Positions 47,613-60,357 of a stretch of DNA of 64,000 nt are shown here, one piece after another (the stretch's first letter is position 1; every line of letters starts with the position of its first letter). Under the pieces are notes generated by a model, which was given only the letters and a program-made list of their open reading frames with translations, did no database searches and had not been told where the DNA came from. Position numbers and translations under genes: made by a program. Source of the stretch: Thinopyrum elongatum (Eukaryota; Streptophyta; Magnoliopsida; Poales; Poaceae); contig CM022298.1 in NCBI GenBank assembly GCA_011799875.1, positions 728,120,135 through 728,184,134 of the forward strand, read 5' to 3'.

Positions 47613-50109
47613 AGTTGGTATCAGAGCCGACTGCCTATAGGTAACCCCCTATCCAACTCCCTGGCTGAAGTTGAGTCTAGTTTTGAAAACTGTTTTACTA
47701 ACATGGCTGTGTGGCTTACGGGCCCACGTCGCCAATGGGTGGTATTAGGATCTTTTATTCCTCTTCTTTACTCTGAGACTCTGATCTCTCTTCTATTCGG
47801 GTTAAAGTTTTGCAAACTCTAACATTAGGTTCTCATAACCGCTTCCTTCCGGAGAGCCCCCCTCATTCCAGATGACCGCCTGATTCACCCGAAGATTCAG
47901 AAGATACTCCTCGATGTTTTCCCGAGCCCCGTGTGCCCACTGCCTTTGCAATTCCCAACCACTGATAAATCCCCGTGGATAACTACACATCCTTGTCGTT
48001 TGTATCTTCTTTCCCAGCTGCTCTTGTTATTTCAAGATACCCCAAAATACTCTCCGTTTGTTCCGAGAATCTTTTGTGCCTACTGCCTTGCAGGTTCTTT
48101 CGCACTGCGAATAATTCCTCACACTTTTCAGGGATTCGTTCATCCCCAGTTGATCATGTGTTTCGCCAAGTGCTTCATAATGCTATCTGATCTGCCGAGA
48201 ATCCTCTACAACCTACTGCCTTGGAAATTCTTGCCTGCTTGCATTATGGTTAATTCCATATGTCTGGCAATATTCGTTAACATCCTTTGTCATTGTCATT
48301 CTGAGCCTATTGATTCATTATGTATGTGAGTGCTCCCTATCATCAGTTAATTCCTAGAATTCGTCCTTCCGGCTCAGACGTCCCTTTGGACATGAGTTGG
48401 TTCTCGGCCAGTCAAGTTGCAATTGATTGTCCATCTAGTTCTATTCAATTTACTCATCTTTTGATCAGAGCGTCTGCTTCTGATCTTTCATTTCAGAAAT
48501 CATAAATCCTTTGCAGTTAAACGTTGAATTATTCAGTTGCTTCTATAATCTGATGCCTTTGCACTCTTTCTTCTTATGATTCAGTACCGATACTCACATC
48601 AGATCCTTTGCCGACCACCTGATCCTTTGTTGGATTATTATCCGACAGTGTCCTTCATATTCAATGACTCTTAATACATATATCCTTGCTCTTTATGAGT
48701 CTATACTCAACCATGTCATTCTCGGCTGATCGGTTACATAATTATCGTGCTAATTTTAACTGTGCTACCTGGTCCTCCTTTCCGGTGCACATTTCTGACA
48801 ATGGGCTAAGCCTGTGTCAACTTTCATCATCATATTGTTTTGCTTACCCAATATGAATCCGAGCATCATATCCGTGGTTCCGTTAACCTTGGACTTCATT
48901 CCACCTGCTTTGAGCATCTTACTGATTGATTTCATCTTCTTGAAACCCCTTGACAAATGTGTCGAGATCAACGTCAATATTTTGACTACTTCCGAGATGT
49001 CAATTGAATTCATGGTGAGAAATACCATCCTTGCCGCGATGATTTGTGTTATCATCGACAACATCCATGACTTCTTGCCAACACAGACTTGGTCATGTTT
49101 CAGTTATACCTTGAGCTCCTTGATATTCCTGAATTCGTTCCTTGTGAATTCTTGTGATCTTCAGACCGAACCCTTACTTGAAATACCATGTCAATGCTAC
49201 CTCGAAGCATGATTGTGGTATTCTGAATATCAGCAAGAACATTGGAAGCGCAATGCTTAATGTTTCTTGATCAATTATCCAAACACCGTTGTATGGGTAA
49301 CATCATGAATTTCATCACCCCCTTATCCAAATGATTTTTGAAACCTGCTGTTATGTCATGTATATCATGCTCTGCTTTTCTTTGGGAAGGATATACACCT
49401 AATACTGGTGAATAAACACATTTTCCTTTCCATTCGTCTGTTTAACCTTTCTTGTGATTTGAAACATCTAAGCAGTAATAATTCCCTACTTATGTAAACA
49501 CCTCGGTGTATAACCCTGTCAGTAAGACTTGTTACTATGGTTGATGACATTTCGGTAACCGCCGGTGGACGAGAACTTTGCCTATTGGTCCGCCTCGTTT
49601 TAACGAGCAGGAAAATGGTTCTCTTCGTCCCCCGCCCTTGGTACCGACGTTGTTGCCAACATAGCTGATAAGATATCCTCTGACAGGCCTTGCTATCATG
49701 ACCGTGCTATATGTCACCGTACTCCCTACTCTTAATCCACACTCACCGCTGTTCCACAGAATCGGAACCTGACTCTCTTGAACATCCTTGATTCTGAAGT
49801 ATTCTTTGCACTAGTCTTCGTGTGTAAATCACAAGCTAATATCCTTACCATGTTTAATTCCGGTATCAGATGCAACATTATTCTTCATTGCTCTGAAACC
49901 CTTCATCACCTGTTTTAGGCGTCTGCTGGATGCCTACCCGATTGAAACTTGTTGAAACTCCTTATATCATTCTCGATATGTTCCCAGTCGGTTCTAAACC
50001 TCCTCCCCTGAGATAATTACCAGATGCCAATCCTCCCAGGCCTCCGTCCCTATATTCTTTGCCCCACCACTTAAATCTCGGGATGAGATTTTTTGTAGTG
50101 GAGGAAATT
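47613..50109 (+). repeat. F1 internal domain, copy 1, non-coding
   Basis: PBS at 47616-47627; ends with ATCTCGGGATGAGATT and GTGGAGGAAATT just before the LTR at 50110. It is collinear with the F2 internal domain but clearly diverged. No gag or pol motif is visible in either strand. Confidence 0.75.
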
Positions 50110-50569
50110 TGTAACATCACCAGAATCATGCTACAGTGATCACCATATTAATGCTAAGCTATTTTGTTTAGTAAGGAATGATCACAGTGATTTCATATCT
50201 CATTTCAAACTCCCTCTTTGAATTAAAGTCATTTTTGCAAATAAAAATGAAGTTGCTAAAAAATTGCTGCAAAATAGTTCCTCATTTAGCCAAAATTCCA
50301 AAACATTTGAATGTTGAGGAAAACAACATCACCTATGTGCTAAGATGGACAGTAGCAATTAATACAGTGCAATTTCAGCATTTTTAAATGCTAATTTATT
50401 TGTGAAAAATGCATTTGAATTCCTCTGGCCTCCAAACTTTTTGTGGAAGTGCCAAAAAATGTCAAGTATTTAATAGGCCAAGTCACACTTTTTCCACAGT
50501 TCTTTTGGTGTCCCTAAATATTCTCTATATGTCTCTGTTTTCGAATAAATGGAAAAGACAGAAAATAAA
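50110..50569 (+). repeat. F1 second LTR, 5' part
   Basis: TGTAACATCACC start after the polypurine tract; about 95 percent like 557-1016. Cut at 50569 by the F3 solo LTR; the target is ATAAA. Confidence 0.85.
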
Positions 50570-53500
50570 TGTGACGACCCCGGCTTAATCGTGCACTAAT
50601 CATACACACAAATGCACATGATCAAGCCTAAGGACTCACTTGAAGATATCACAACACAACTCTAAAACATAAATAAAGTCATACAAGCTTTATATTACAA
50701 GCCAGGGCCTCGAGGGCTCGAATACATAGCTCGATGGCATACAAGTGTCAGCGGAAGCATCAGATATCTGGGTACAGATATAACAGAGTTACAGATAGGC
50801 CTTTAGAAAGGTGGGGCAAAATAAAATACTGCGATCAAAAGGCGTAGGCCTCCTGCCTAGGACCCTCCGAATCCTACTCCTGGTTGTCTATCGGCTCCTC
50901 GTAGTAGTACTCGCCTGGAGGGTAGTAGTAGTAGCCGTAGTCGTCGACGGGGGCAGCTATCTCAGGGGCTCCGTCATCTGGTGTCGACAATTGGATATGG
51001 GGAGAAAAAGAAAGTAAAGCAAACATGAGTACTCATCCGAAGTACTCAGCAAGCAAGGATCTACACTACATATGCAACATTTTCAAAGGAGGGTTGTACA
51101 AGTGGACTGGGTTGCGGAAATGCCAGAATAGAGAGGAAGGCCTAGTCCTATCGAAGACTAGCATCTTCAATCATCTTCATCGGTCTTGCAGCATTAGAAG
51201 AGTGCAGATTAGCATAATGCAAAGTAGTAGTAGTGTCATCAACCTTGCCCAGAGATCCTTTCTCGACTCCCTGTGAGAAAGCAATCCCAGAGCCATACTA
51301 TCCATTTTATCTCAAGTCACCAGTTCTAGTTGTACCGATCGGGATACAACTCCGAGTGTCCGTTACCATAGGACAGGCTATCGATAGATTAATTCTTCCC
51401 TATAGGGGTGCACCAACTTACCCACCACACTCGTTTAACTCCGGCCGGACACACTTTTCTGGGTCATGGCCGGCCTCGGCTAAACAACACGCCGCAACCC
51501 GACCTAGGCTCTAAAGAGAGGTCAGCACACCGGACTAACCTATGCCCCCAGGGGTCTTGGGCCTTCGCCCTGGGAACCCTGCATGTTGCGAGGACGCTCC
51601 GGAAGCAGACCTAGCCCCCTTAATACAAGCGCAGGCTTAACCAGTCCAATCCAAAGCGGGCCGCTCCTCGCTGGCGTCTATAGAGCTTCGGCTGATGTTT
51701 ACGACGCAGAATGCCCACACTATGCCCACGTGATGGTTAGTGCTATTAGGCCAGAGGCCCCTCGGATCAAATATCCAAACCGTTAGTGTGTTGGTAGTGC
51801 GGTAACGAGCAGAGACTCACGAAAGATGTGACCCCGTCGCCCCGTCTCGAGGACTTGCGGCAAGGGCTAAGAATGCCCGACCACGCCTCGTGTTCAGTTC
51901 TCGGGCACCATTTAGGTCCACCCGTATCCATATCACTCTCATCATATACTCGTGCGGGTACCCCAAAGGGCCGACCCGCTTTTATTCAGTTTAAACAGTG
52001 TCAACAATAATGTAAAGGCATCCGTGTGGCTACCATAACTAGAAGGAATCCGAGGCATCACCCTCGTTGGATTCCCACCTGACGTAAACATCAAGGTGAA
52101 CGGAGGATGAATCACCCTCGAGGTCCACTCTTGAGGAGTTGCGCGACGGTGTCGTTATCGTGGGTGGTGTAGGAGGAATCACCCTCGCTGACCACGTCCG
52201 ATTAACTAACCTACAAGGATATCATCAGAAGTGCTGATGAGGTATCACCCTCGGCACTCGATAGTAACCCAGTAGTGTCGAGCAACTAAGGGGAAGTGAT
52301 GTGCGGTGTCGGGGCCTGGTCTTCGATTCTATTGATCGGGTCTTCTGATGATCCACCGGGGCAGTTGGGATAAAGTGGGGTCTCTGCTGGGTCTCTACCC
52401 AACCTACTAAACAGTTTAGGATAAGCAGGTAGGTAACAGTAGCAGGTTACAATAAACAGGCTATGTAGCAGAATTAGGATAACAGCAGTAGCAGTAACTT
52501 CTAATGCAAGCATGAGAGAGAAGAGATTGGGCGATATCGGAATGCTCAAAAAGGGGGGTGCTTGCCTGGAAGCTCGGCGGCAAGGGTCTGATCGTCAGGA
52601 GCGTAGTCGACCTCCGAAGCTGCGTCAGTCTCGGGAGCTACGTCGACGTCGGGGTCTATCGAGAGAGAAGAGGGGGAAGAAACATATAAATGCACAGCAA
52701 ACAATGCAATACAGGGCATGCTATGCTAAGATGCAGTGCAGGGTTGCCTAAAGATGCACCTAAGTCATATAGTTATTTTAGGTTTTAAGTTGGATTTATT
52801 ATCCGGTGTATATCCACTATTCATCTACTGGAATCGGGCTAAAAGTTACGGGTTCTCCTATGTAGGGGGTTCCGACATGGAAACAGACGGCACGATCAAA
52901 TTCGTCTCATCGTTCTGATCAACTTTCATGTTTTAAGTTTTTCGATCTGAGCTACGGTTTAAAAGTTACGAATTTTCAAAAAAATTAATGATTTTCTGGA
53001 ATTATTTTTATTTAACAGAAAAAAGGAAATATGACATCATCATGATGCAATGCTGACATCAGCAGTCAACTGGTCAGTTGACCAGGGTCAAACCTGACCT
53101 GTTGGTCCAGTGGGACCCATATGTCAGTCTCTGTTAGTTTAACAGAGTTTAAATTAAACTTAGTGGCTAATTAGAGGAGTGGGCCCCAGGTGTCAGTGAG
53201 TGATTAGGTTAATCTAATTAATTTTATTTATAAAACGTTTTAATTAAACTAAATAATAGAGGGGCCCACATGTCAGTGGCTGGGGCTGCCTAGTCAGCAC
53301 GTTGACTGGGTCAACCCAGTCAACGGGGCTCATGGGGCCCAGCGTCAGGGTCCCAGGGGCCCCACCTGTCATGCCAATTCGGCGACGGCCACCGGAGTTA
53401 CTCCGGCGACCAAAACATGGCGGAGCTCGCCGGAGACGTTCGAAAACGCTCCACACCGCACCAAATCGCGTGCGGTTGGGCGCGTTAGAACGACCGTTCG

Positions 53501-54740
53501 ACGCCGCGTTCAGCTAGACTAACGAGAGGAGCCGGGAACAACCGGAGCGGCGCCGGCGATGTGCTAAAGTGGCGCCGGAGTTCGGGCTTTGACGGATCCA
53601 GCGCTAGGGAGTACGGGAGAGCACGTGCGCGGGCGTGTTCGGCTCCTGGAGGCAGCAGGAGCACGATGCCGTGCTCAGACAAGCACGGCAGAGGCCATGG
53701 CCACGGCGGCGAAGCGAACGGCGGTTGCTAGAGCTCGGGTTCGACGACGAGCTACTACGGCGCGATCTAGAGGACCTAGAGGACGGAGGAGGGAGGCATG
53801 CTCACCTAGAAGCACGCACGAGGGCCCTTGGCAGATTAGTAGCAGCAGAGGCCGGCGCCGGAGACGAAGACGATCAGCGGCGGCCGGAGATGTGGACGAG
53901 AGGGATCCGGCTCTTCGGTGCTCCCTAGCTCCAACTGAGGCCACCGATCGATGGAGTAGTCGATGGCGGAGCTCCTCGTCAAGTCGACGGAGTCAGGTGG
54001 TGGCTGTGGCCATGAGATCAACGGAGGCACGGTGGTGGTGGCGTTCGGTGACGATGGGGATAGAGGGGGAGAGCGACGGAGAGGAAGAGGGAGTGGACGG
54101 GGAGGCCAGGGGGAATGCCCTGGCTCGTCCTTATCTCCTCGACGGGCCATGGCGTCGGTGGGGTGCCGCGGTGTCGACGCCGCACCGGCGAGCGAGCGCT
54201 CAACCACGGCGGCGCTGACACGCAGGGGAGAGAAGAGGGGAGTTGGGCCGCTGGGCTGAACTCAGGGCACTGTGCACTTAGGCCTAGTGCACAGTGCATC
54301 TTTTCTTTTATTTTTCTGTTTTCTATTTTTCTTTTGTTTCTTTTCTATTAGGTAATTGTTTAGGCCACTTTTACACTTACAGTGCATTATTACCTTTCAC
54401 CAAAAATTGTTTGGGCAAAGTAGGATTTAATTTGAATTTGATATTATTATAAATGGATTAAATGATTCTGTTTTGGTGTTGTTTCATGTAGTTTGAGTCA
54501 CTTAGCTAACTCAATTATCTTTGTTTATATTTTTATAATTGCTTCTGGATTATTTGTTACTTAATTAACATTTTTCCAACAGTGTTTGAGCAACTTCATA
54601 TTTCACTTTTGAATTTTGAGTTGATTTTTAGAATAGAATTTGAATTGTTTTGATTAACCACAATGACTAGGCACTGCAAAGGAAGATGACATGGTATATT
54701 TAGCAGAGTGTCACAGTGCTTATCACATAGGGGTGTTACA
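50570..54740 (-). repeat. Solo LTR of family F3, 4171 bp, reversed, TSD ATAAA
   Basis: Plus-strand ends are TGTGACGACCCCGG at 50570 and GGGGTGTTACA at 54740, the reverse complement of a TGTAACACCCC...GGGGTCGTCACA LTR. It is flanked by ATAAA at 50565-50569 and 54741-54745; removing it restores GAAAATAAATTGGG as in the copy at 1010. No PBS or internal domain. It contains, on the minus strand, the GC-rich block (54250-53240), the two exon-like blocks, four GAGGGTGAT motifs (52243, 52178, 52111, 52058) and the GAGTACT hairpin (51027-51047). Confidence 0.93.
50874..52655 (-). CDS. Candidate spliced small ORF inside the F3 LTR
   Basis: Block 1 is 52655-52566, after CTCTCGATAG and ending CTTCCAG before GCAAGC; block 2 is 50977-50874, after GTCGACACCAG. 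Joined frame: 29 codons with many Asp/Glu (DVDVAPETD, PDDQTLAAELP), a junction Asp, then DGAPEIAAPVDDYG, YYYYPPGEYYYEE and a terminal DNQE-stop. Relative to F1 and F2, both blocks differ in length only by multiples of three (90 versus 72 and 78; 104 versus 95 and 98). Start exon not found. Known families: none that I recognise. Confidence 0.45.
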
Positions 54741-54745
54741 ATAAA

Positions 54746-57700
54746 TTGGGAAAAAGAACTTACATGGCCGAAGGCCCACCAGGCCCAGCCCATCTCTCCA
54801 TCCCTTACCTGCTCCCTGCCGCGTGTCGACGCCGCCATGGCCGCAGCTCGCCACGCCGCCCGCTGCTTGCCATGGCACCGGGGCAGGTGAGCCTGCATAA
54901 GGCCGCCCCTCTGTCCACCTTGCCTGGACGCCTCGCCTCAGTTCCCCCTCCTCTCTCCCTCGCTCGCGCTTGCTTCTCTTCACCTCTGTCTCGAGCACAG
55001 CCACCGCCGTCCGACTCGCTCCGCCACGGCGACAGCTACCTCCGTTCCCCTCCGTTGAGTCTGGACTCCTCGCCGAGCTCGACCACGTCCCCTGTGACGC
55101 GCAACTAGAGCCGGGGAGCCCTGCACACGTCGGATCGACCCCTTCGTCAACATCGGGCCGCCGGCGATCCCCTCCCTCTCTGGCGCCTCGGCAGCTCCTA
55201 AACCCCCCGCCGGCCTGTCGTGCGCCGCTCGGTGAGCTACCACCTCCCTCTGCCCTTCTCCCTGAGCTACCGCGTTCCCCCTAGCTAGCTCACCGCTATG
55301 TCGCGTTTCGGCCGCCGCCTACAGTCGCCGCTCCGGCAAACTCCGGTCGCCCCAGGCCATGCCAGTAGGCAAGATGGACGCGACTCGGAGTGCCCGTTCT
55401 AACGAAACCAACCGGGCGCAAAATGGCTAACCGTAGCGCGATTCCAAGGCTCGCTGGCGTTCGGCCGCCGCGAAAAGCCTCGCCGAAGCCTTCTTCGGCG
55501 CCGCCACCAGCGTGGGCTAACCGGTGGGGCCCGCCTGAGTCACTGGCCATTGGGTCCCGCAGCCCTGTTGACTGCGTTGACCGTGGTCAACGCGCTGACT
55601 GGGCTGGTCCAGTCACTGGCCAGTGGGCCCGTTGACTGGTCAGCTGGTCAGCCGACGGCTGACGCAATGCGTGCGCCAGCATTACATCATATTCCATTTC
55701 TCGCATTTCAGTTTAACTAAATAATTCCAGAAATTGTTAAAACTTGTTTAATTCGTAGAAAATAATCCGTAGCTCGGATGGGAAAACTTTCTACATGAAA
55801 GTTGCTCAGAAAAATCCCACGAATCCGACCGTGCCGTCTGTTTTCATGTCGGGACCCTCTACGTCGCAGAACCCGCAACTTTTCGTCTGTTTCCGGTAGA
55901 TGAATAGTGCATATTTACCGGTTAATAATTCCAACTTTAATCCAAAAAAAATACTAAAATGGCTTAGAGATGCATTAGGCAACCTCTGCACTGCACTTTA
56001 GCATGTCATGCTCTGTTTTGCATGTGATTGCCGTGTATTTATCTGTTTCTTCCCCCTCTTCTCTCCGGTAGATTCCAGCACCGACGTAGCCCCTGAGGAC
56101 TGCTTCACCACCGACGACCCCTCTTTTGTCGCAGAGCCTCCAGGCAAGCAAAGCCCCCTTGATCATTTTGGATATCGCCTGTTTCTTTCCCCCTCGTGCT
56201 TGCATTAGAATTTGCTGCTGTTACTGTTAGCTCCTATTCTGATGCATAGCCTGTTTTTGTAACTGCTGTTATTGATACCTTACCTGCTATCCTATATGCT
56301 TAGTATAGGTTGGTTAGTGTTACATCGGTGCCCCTCACCCTTGTCTCAATTGCCCTTGCTTTGTTACCGTCGCCTCGATCAGAGTGATCGACATGCCGAG
56401 ACCGTCACATCACCGCACCTCTTCCCCCTTAGTTATACGGCTCCGCATAGCTACTATCGAGTGCCGAGGGTGATACCTCTTACGGCACTTCTGATGTTAT
56501 CTCTGTAGCGTAGCTAATCGGTTGTGGACTTCGAGGGTGATTCCTCCTTCACCACCTCCGATTACGACTCTGTCGTACAACCCCGCAAGCGTGGACCATC
56601 GACGGTGATTCCTCTCGGTTCACCTTGACGGATTACATCAGGTAGGAATCCTTTGGGGGTGATTCCTCGGATTCCTCCTTGATGTTTTGGACACACAGTT
56701 ACTTTACTGTTACTTCAGCCCCTTGTAAAGTCAGGTCGACCCTGAGGGGTACCCGCGAGAGGTGTGAAGCCGGGTTGACCTGGAAGGTACCCGCGAGATA
56801 ATTACGAGGCACGGCTGGGCAGTCTTAGCCCTTGTTGCAAGTCCTCGAGATGGGGCGACGGGGTCACATGATCGTGAGTCTCTGCTCGTCACCGCGTGCT
56901 CCCAATGCACTAATGGGATTTAGATATGTAATCTCAGTAGGCCTCTGGCCTTTTACGCGCTGACCACCATGCAGGAATAAGTATGGGCACTCTGCATCGT
57001 ATGTTTCTTCCGAAGCTCCTCAGATGTCAGTAGTTGTGCGGTGCGCGCCGGGTTGGACTGGGAACGTCGGACTGTGTATCCAGGGGGCTAGGTCTGCTCA
57101 CCGGCCGCGTTCCCAATGCGCAGGAGTGCGAAGGGCTATGGGCCTAGACCCCTGAGCGCTTAGGATTTAGACCAGCGTGCTGGCCTCTTTGTTGAGCCGA
57201 GGTTGGGCTGCGGTGTGTCGATTAGCCGAGGCCGGGCATGATCCGATAAAAGTGTGCCCGACCGGAGTTAATCGAGCGTGTTGGGTACATTGGTGCAACC
57301 CTACAGGGAAGAACTTGATCTATTCGAATAGCCGTGTCCACGGTTATGGATGCTCAGAGATTATCCCGATCTACGACAACTAGAACTGGATACCTCAGAA
57401 ACTTGGAAAGTCGGGTTGACCATGAGGGTACCCGCGAGAGCTATTGCGAAAGTCAGGTGTTCGTGAGGGTATCCGCGAGATAACTGGTTACTGGTGTTAC
57501 TTTAATATAATATGATAGCTCCGGGATTGCTTCCTGGCAGGAAGTCGAGGAAGGATCTCTGGGCCTTATTACTTATTGCTATTGATATATGCAGATCTTT
57601 ACTCTTCTAATGCTGCAAGACGTTGCAAGCTGCTAGTCTTCGATAGGCTAGGCTTTCTCTCTATTCTGGCATTTCTGCAGTCAAGTCCACATATACAACC

Positions 57701-58216
57701 CTTCCATTGACAATGTTGCATAAATAGACTAGATCTGATGTCAATCTTGCTGAGTACTTTGGATGAGTACTCACGGTTGCTTTGTTGCCTCTTTTCACCA
57801 TACCCGGTTGCTGCGACCAGATGACGGAGCCCCGGAGCCAGCTGATCCCGCCGACAGCTACTACTACCCCTCCGACGGTGCTTACTACTATGGGAAGACC
57901 GACGACCAGGAGTAGATTTGGAGGTTCCCAGGCAGGAGGCCTGCGCCTGTTCGATCTAGAGTCGTTGTTTGTGCTAGCCTTCTTAAGTCACCCTTGTCTA
58001 ATTATGTCTGTACTCAGATACTGATGCTTCCGCTGACTCTTGTGTGTAATCGAGCTTATGTATTCGAGCCCTCGAGGCCCCTGGCTTGTAATATAAAGCT
58101 TGTATTATTTTATTTTGTGTCTAGAGTTGTGTTGTGATATCTTCCCGTGAGTCTCTAGGCTTGATCGTGCGCATTTGCGTGTATGATTAGTGCACGATTA
58201 GGCCGGGGGCGTCACA
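54746..58216 (+). repeat. F1 second LTR, remainder
   Basis: Continues from 50569 after the duplicated ATAAA. It includes the GC-rich block (54780-55640) with a Kozak-like ATG at 54837 and CAG/GTGAGC at 54887, the exon-like blocks, GAGGGTGAT-type motifs (56466, 56533, 56601, 56655), the hairpin (57752-57772) and the end GGGCGTCACA at 58216. Together the two parts make an LTR of about 3.93 kb. Confidence 0.85.
56072..57915 (+). CDS. Candidate spliced small ORF inside the F1 LTR
   Basis: Block 1 is 56072-56143 (acceptor CTCTCCGGTAG, end CCTCCAG before GCAAGC); block 2 is 57821-57915 (acceptor GCTGCGACCAG, stop TAG at 57913-57915). Joined frame: STDVAPEDCFTTDD, FVAEPP, junction Asp, DGAPEPADPADS, YYYPSDGAYYYGKT, DDQE-stop. 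The block-1 reading frame is the same in the first F1 LTR (2300-2371). The intron would be about 1.68 kb and would carry the GAGGGTGAT array. Coding potential rests on frame conservation between families; no transcript evidence is available. Confidence 0.45.
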
Positions 58217-59197
58217 AGTTGGTATCAGAGCCGACTGCCTATAGGTAACACCCTAGCCAACTCCTTGGCCGAAGTTGAGTCTAGTTTTGAAAACTGTTTT
58301 ACTAACATGGCTGTGTGGCTTACAGGCCCACGTCGCCAATGGGTGGTATTAGGATCTTTTATTCCACTTCTTTACTCTGGGACTCTGATCTCTCTTCTAG
58401 TCAGGTTAAAGTTTTGCTAACTCCAACATTAGGTTCTCATAACCGCTTCCTTCCAGTGAGCCCCCCTCATTACAGATGACCGCCTGATTCACCCGAAGAT
58501 TCCGAAGATACTCCTCGATGTTTTCCCGAGCCCCCTGTACCCACTGCCTTTGCAATTCCCAACCACCGATAAATCCCGGTGGATAACTACACATACTTGC
58601 CGTTTGTATCTTCTTTCCCAGTTGCTCTTGTTATTTCAAGATACCGCGAAATACTCACCGTTGTTCCGAGAATCTTTTGTGCCTACTGCCTAGTAGCTTC
58701 TTTCGCACTGCGAATAATTCCTCACACATTCCGGAGATTCGTTCATCCCCAGTTGATCATGTGTTTCGCCAAGTACTTCATAATGCTATCTAATCTTTCG
58801 AGAATCCTCTGCAACCAATTGCCTTGGAAATTCTTGCCTGCTAGCATTATGGTTAATTCCATATGTGTGGCAATATTCGTTAACATCCTTTGTCATTTTC
58901 ATTCTGAGCTTATTGATTCATTATGTATGTGAGTGCTCCCTATCATCAGTTAATTCCTAGAATTCGTCCTTCCGGCTCAGACGTCCCTTTGGACATGAGT
59001 TGGTTCTCGGCCAGTCAAGTTGCAATTGATTGTCCATCTAGTTCTATTTAACTTACTTGTCTTTTGATTAGAGCGTCTGCTTCTGATCCTTCATTTCGAA
59101 AATCGTAACTCCTTTGCAGTTAAACGTTGAATTATTTAGTTGCTTCTATAATCTGATGCCTTTGCACTCTTTCTTCTTTTGATTGAGTACCGATACT
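58217..59197 (+). repeat. F1 internal domain, copy 2, truncated
   Basis: PBS at 58220-58231; follows 47613-48590 closely, then stops at ACCGATACT (59197), where unrelated sequence begins. A third F1 LTR is not present. Confidence 0.8.
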
Positions 59198-59707
59198 GGC
59201 AACGTTGTCCTTGTCCTCGCTCTTGCCGTAGACTTCGTCGGCCGCCATGTCGATCTCCTTGAAGGCCGCTTCTAGCTTCGCCGGACGTTGGCGGTACCGC
59301 CAGCGGTTGCGGTGGATTTCATGGGCGATGCGATAGGAGTTGACCAGCGCCTCCTGCTCAGCCTGGTCAACGTCCGGCACGATCGCCGTGCCGACGACGA
59401 GTTGCTCCACCGCGTCCCGGTGCTCGTCGAGGAGGCGGAGGTTGTACTCCTGGTTGGTCTGCGCCTACCGAAACAAGGCCTCCCGCTTGGCCAACACCAT
59501 TTCGGTGTAGTGAGCACTGGCCTAGCCCATGGTGATACCGACATGGACCGGCGAGGAGGGTGGCGTCAACTCGTCATCGGTCGCGTCCTCCATTGGGACA
59601 CCTCCGTCTGCCTGCCAGCCGGCAGCACTGTCGGCGATCTCCGTCTTCTGCTCGGAGGAGAGGTTGTCCCAAATGGCTTTGGAGCTCGAGGAGGCTATGG
59701 CGGGCAT
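59198..59707 (-). pseudogene. Broken ORF of the Harbinger-type element, function unknown
   Basis: ATG at 59707 (MPAIASSSSKAIWDN). One frame can be followed to the junction at 59197 with two in-frame stops (near 59522 and 59466). Acidic patch MEDATDDEL; the C-terminal part is helical and charged (QTNQEYNLRLLDEHRDAVEQ). No domain is recognised; it might be the accessory ORF of the element or an unrelated captured gene. Confidence 0.5.
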
Positions 59708-60133
59708 GGTGCAAAGAGGAGGAGGATAGATGCGGCTATGGCCGAGGCTGGAGTTTAAATAGTCGGCGGATGACAGGGCAAGCGATGTGGTGGTTAATGG
59801 TGGGCGGCAGATGAACGGACGGGTGACGCTGGAGTAGGTTCCTAGGCAACCGCACATGTTTAATGTGGGGAGGCGGAATGACGGCCTGTAATTTGAACGT
59901 GGAGGAGTCGCGTGCACCAGGAAACGGCATGGGCGGCGCTTTTTGCCGGTGCCGCTTCAATGCCGGAGCGCCAGTGAGAGGTCGCGTCGCTCTGAGCCGG
60001 CATGAATGCGGCACCGGTTCTCTGTAGCGGCGCTGACGGCTTCGGGTGGGAAGGGACACGGGCGAGGGAGGGGTTTTTGGGTGGGCCAGGGCCGTCAGAA
60101 TCGATCGTGGCAGCGGTACGGACACCCACAAAG

Positions 60134-60201
<68 letters not shown>
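60134..60201 (+). repeat. Poly-C tract, 68 bases
   Basis: An uninterrupted run of 68 C. Long homopolymers of this kind are often assembly or sequencing slips as well as true low-complexity DNA; the poly-Pro and poly-Gly frames through it are not genes. Confidence 0.9.
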
Positions 60202-60357
60202 ACACACCCAGTTTGTTTCCGGATTGCGGGAAAAGGTAAGTCCGGCCGGTCGGCGGATCGATACAGGCATGCGCTGGATGGCAAAACACGTCCGGTTCGG
60301 ACCGTGCGGTCTGGACGATTGCGGGCGTTTTGAGGGTCAGCAATGGAGATGCCCTTA

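Larger units (their letters stand above)
59198..60354 (-). mobile_element. PIF/Harbinger-type DNA transposon, one end only
   Basis: On the minus strand the element begins GGGCATCTCCATTGCTGACC at 60354, a terminal repeat type common in grass Harbinger elements, beside TTA (60355-60357), the usual target. A pseudogene starts about 650 bases inside. The other end is lost at the junction with the F1 internal domain (59197). The superfamily call rests on the terminus and the TTA only; no transposase is visible. Confidence 0.55.

Noticed and set aside
53589..54218. Arg/Gly-rich 209-codon open frame
   Set aside because: It lies antisense in the GC-rich block of the F3 solo LTR; high GC removes stops, and equivalent frames in F1 and F2 are not conserved.
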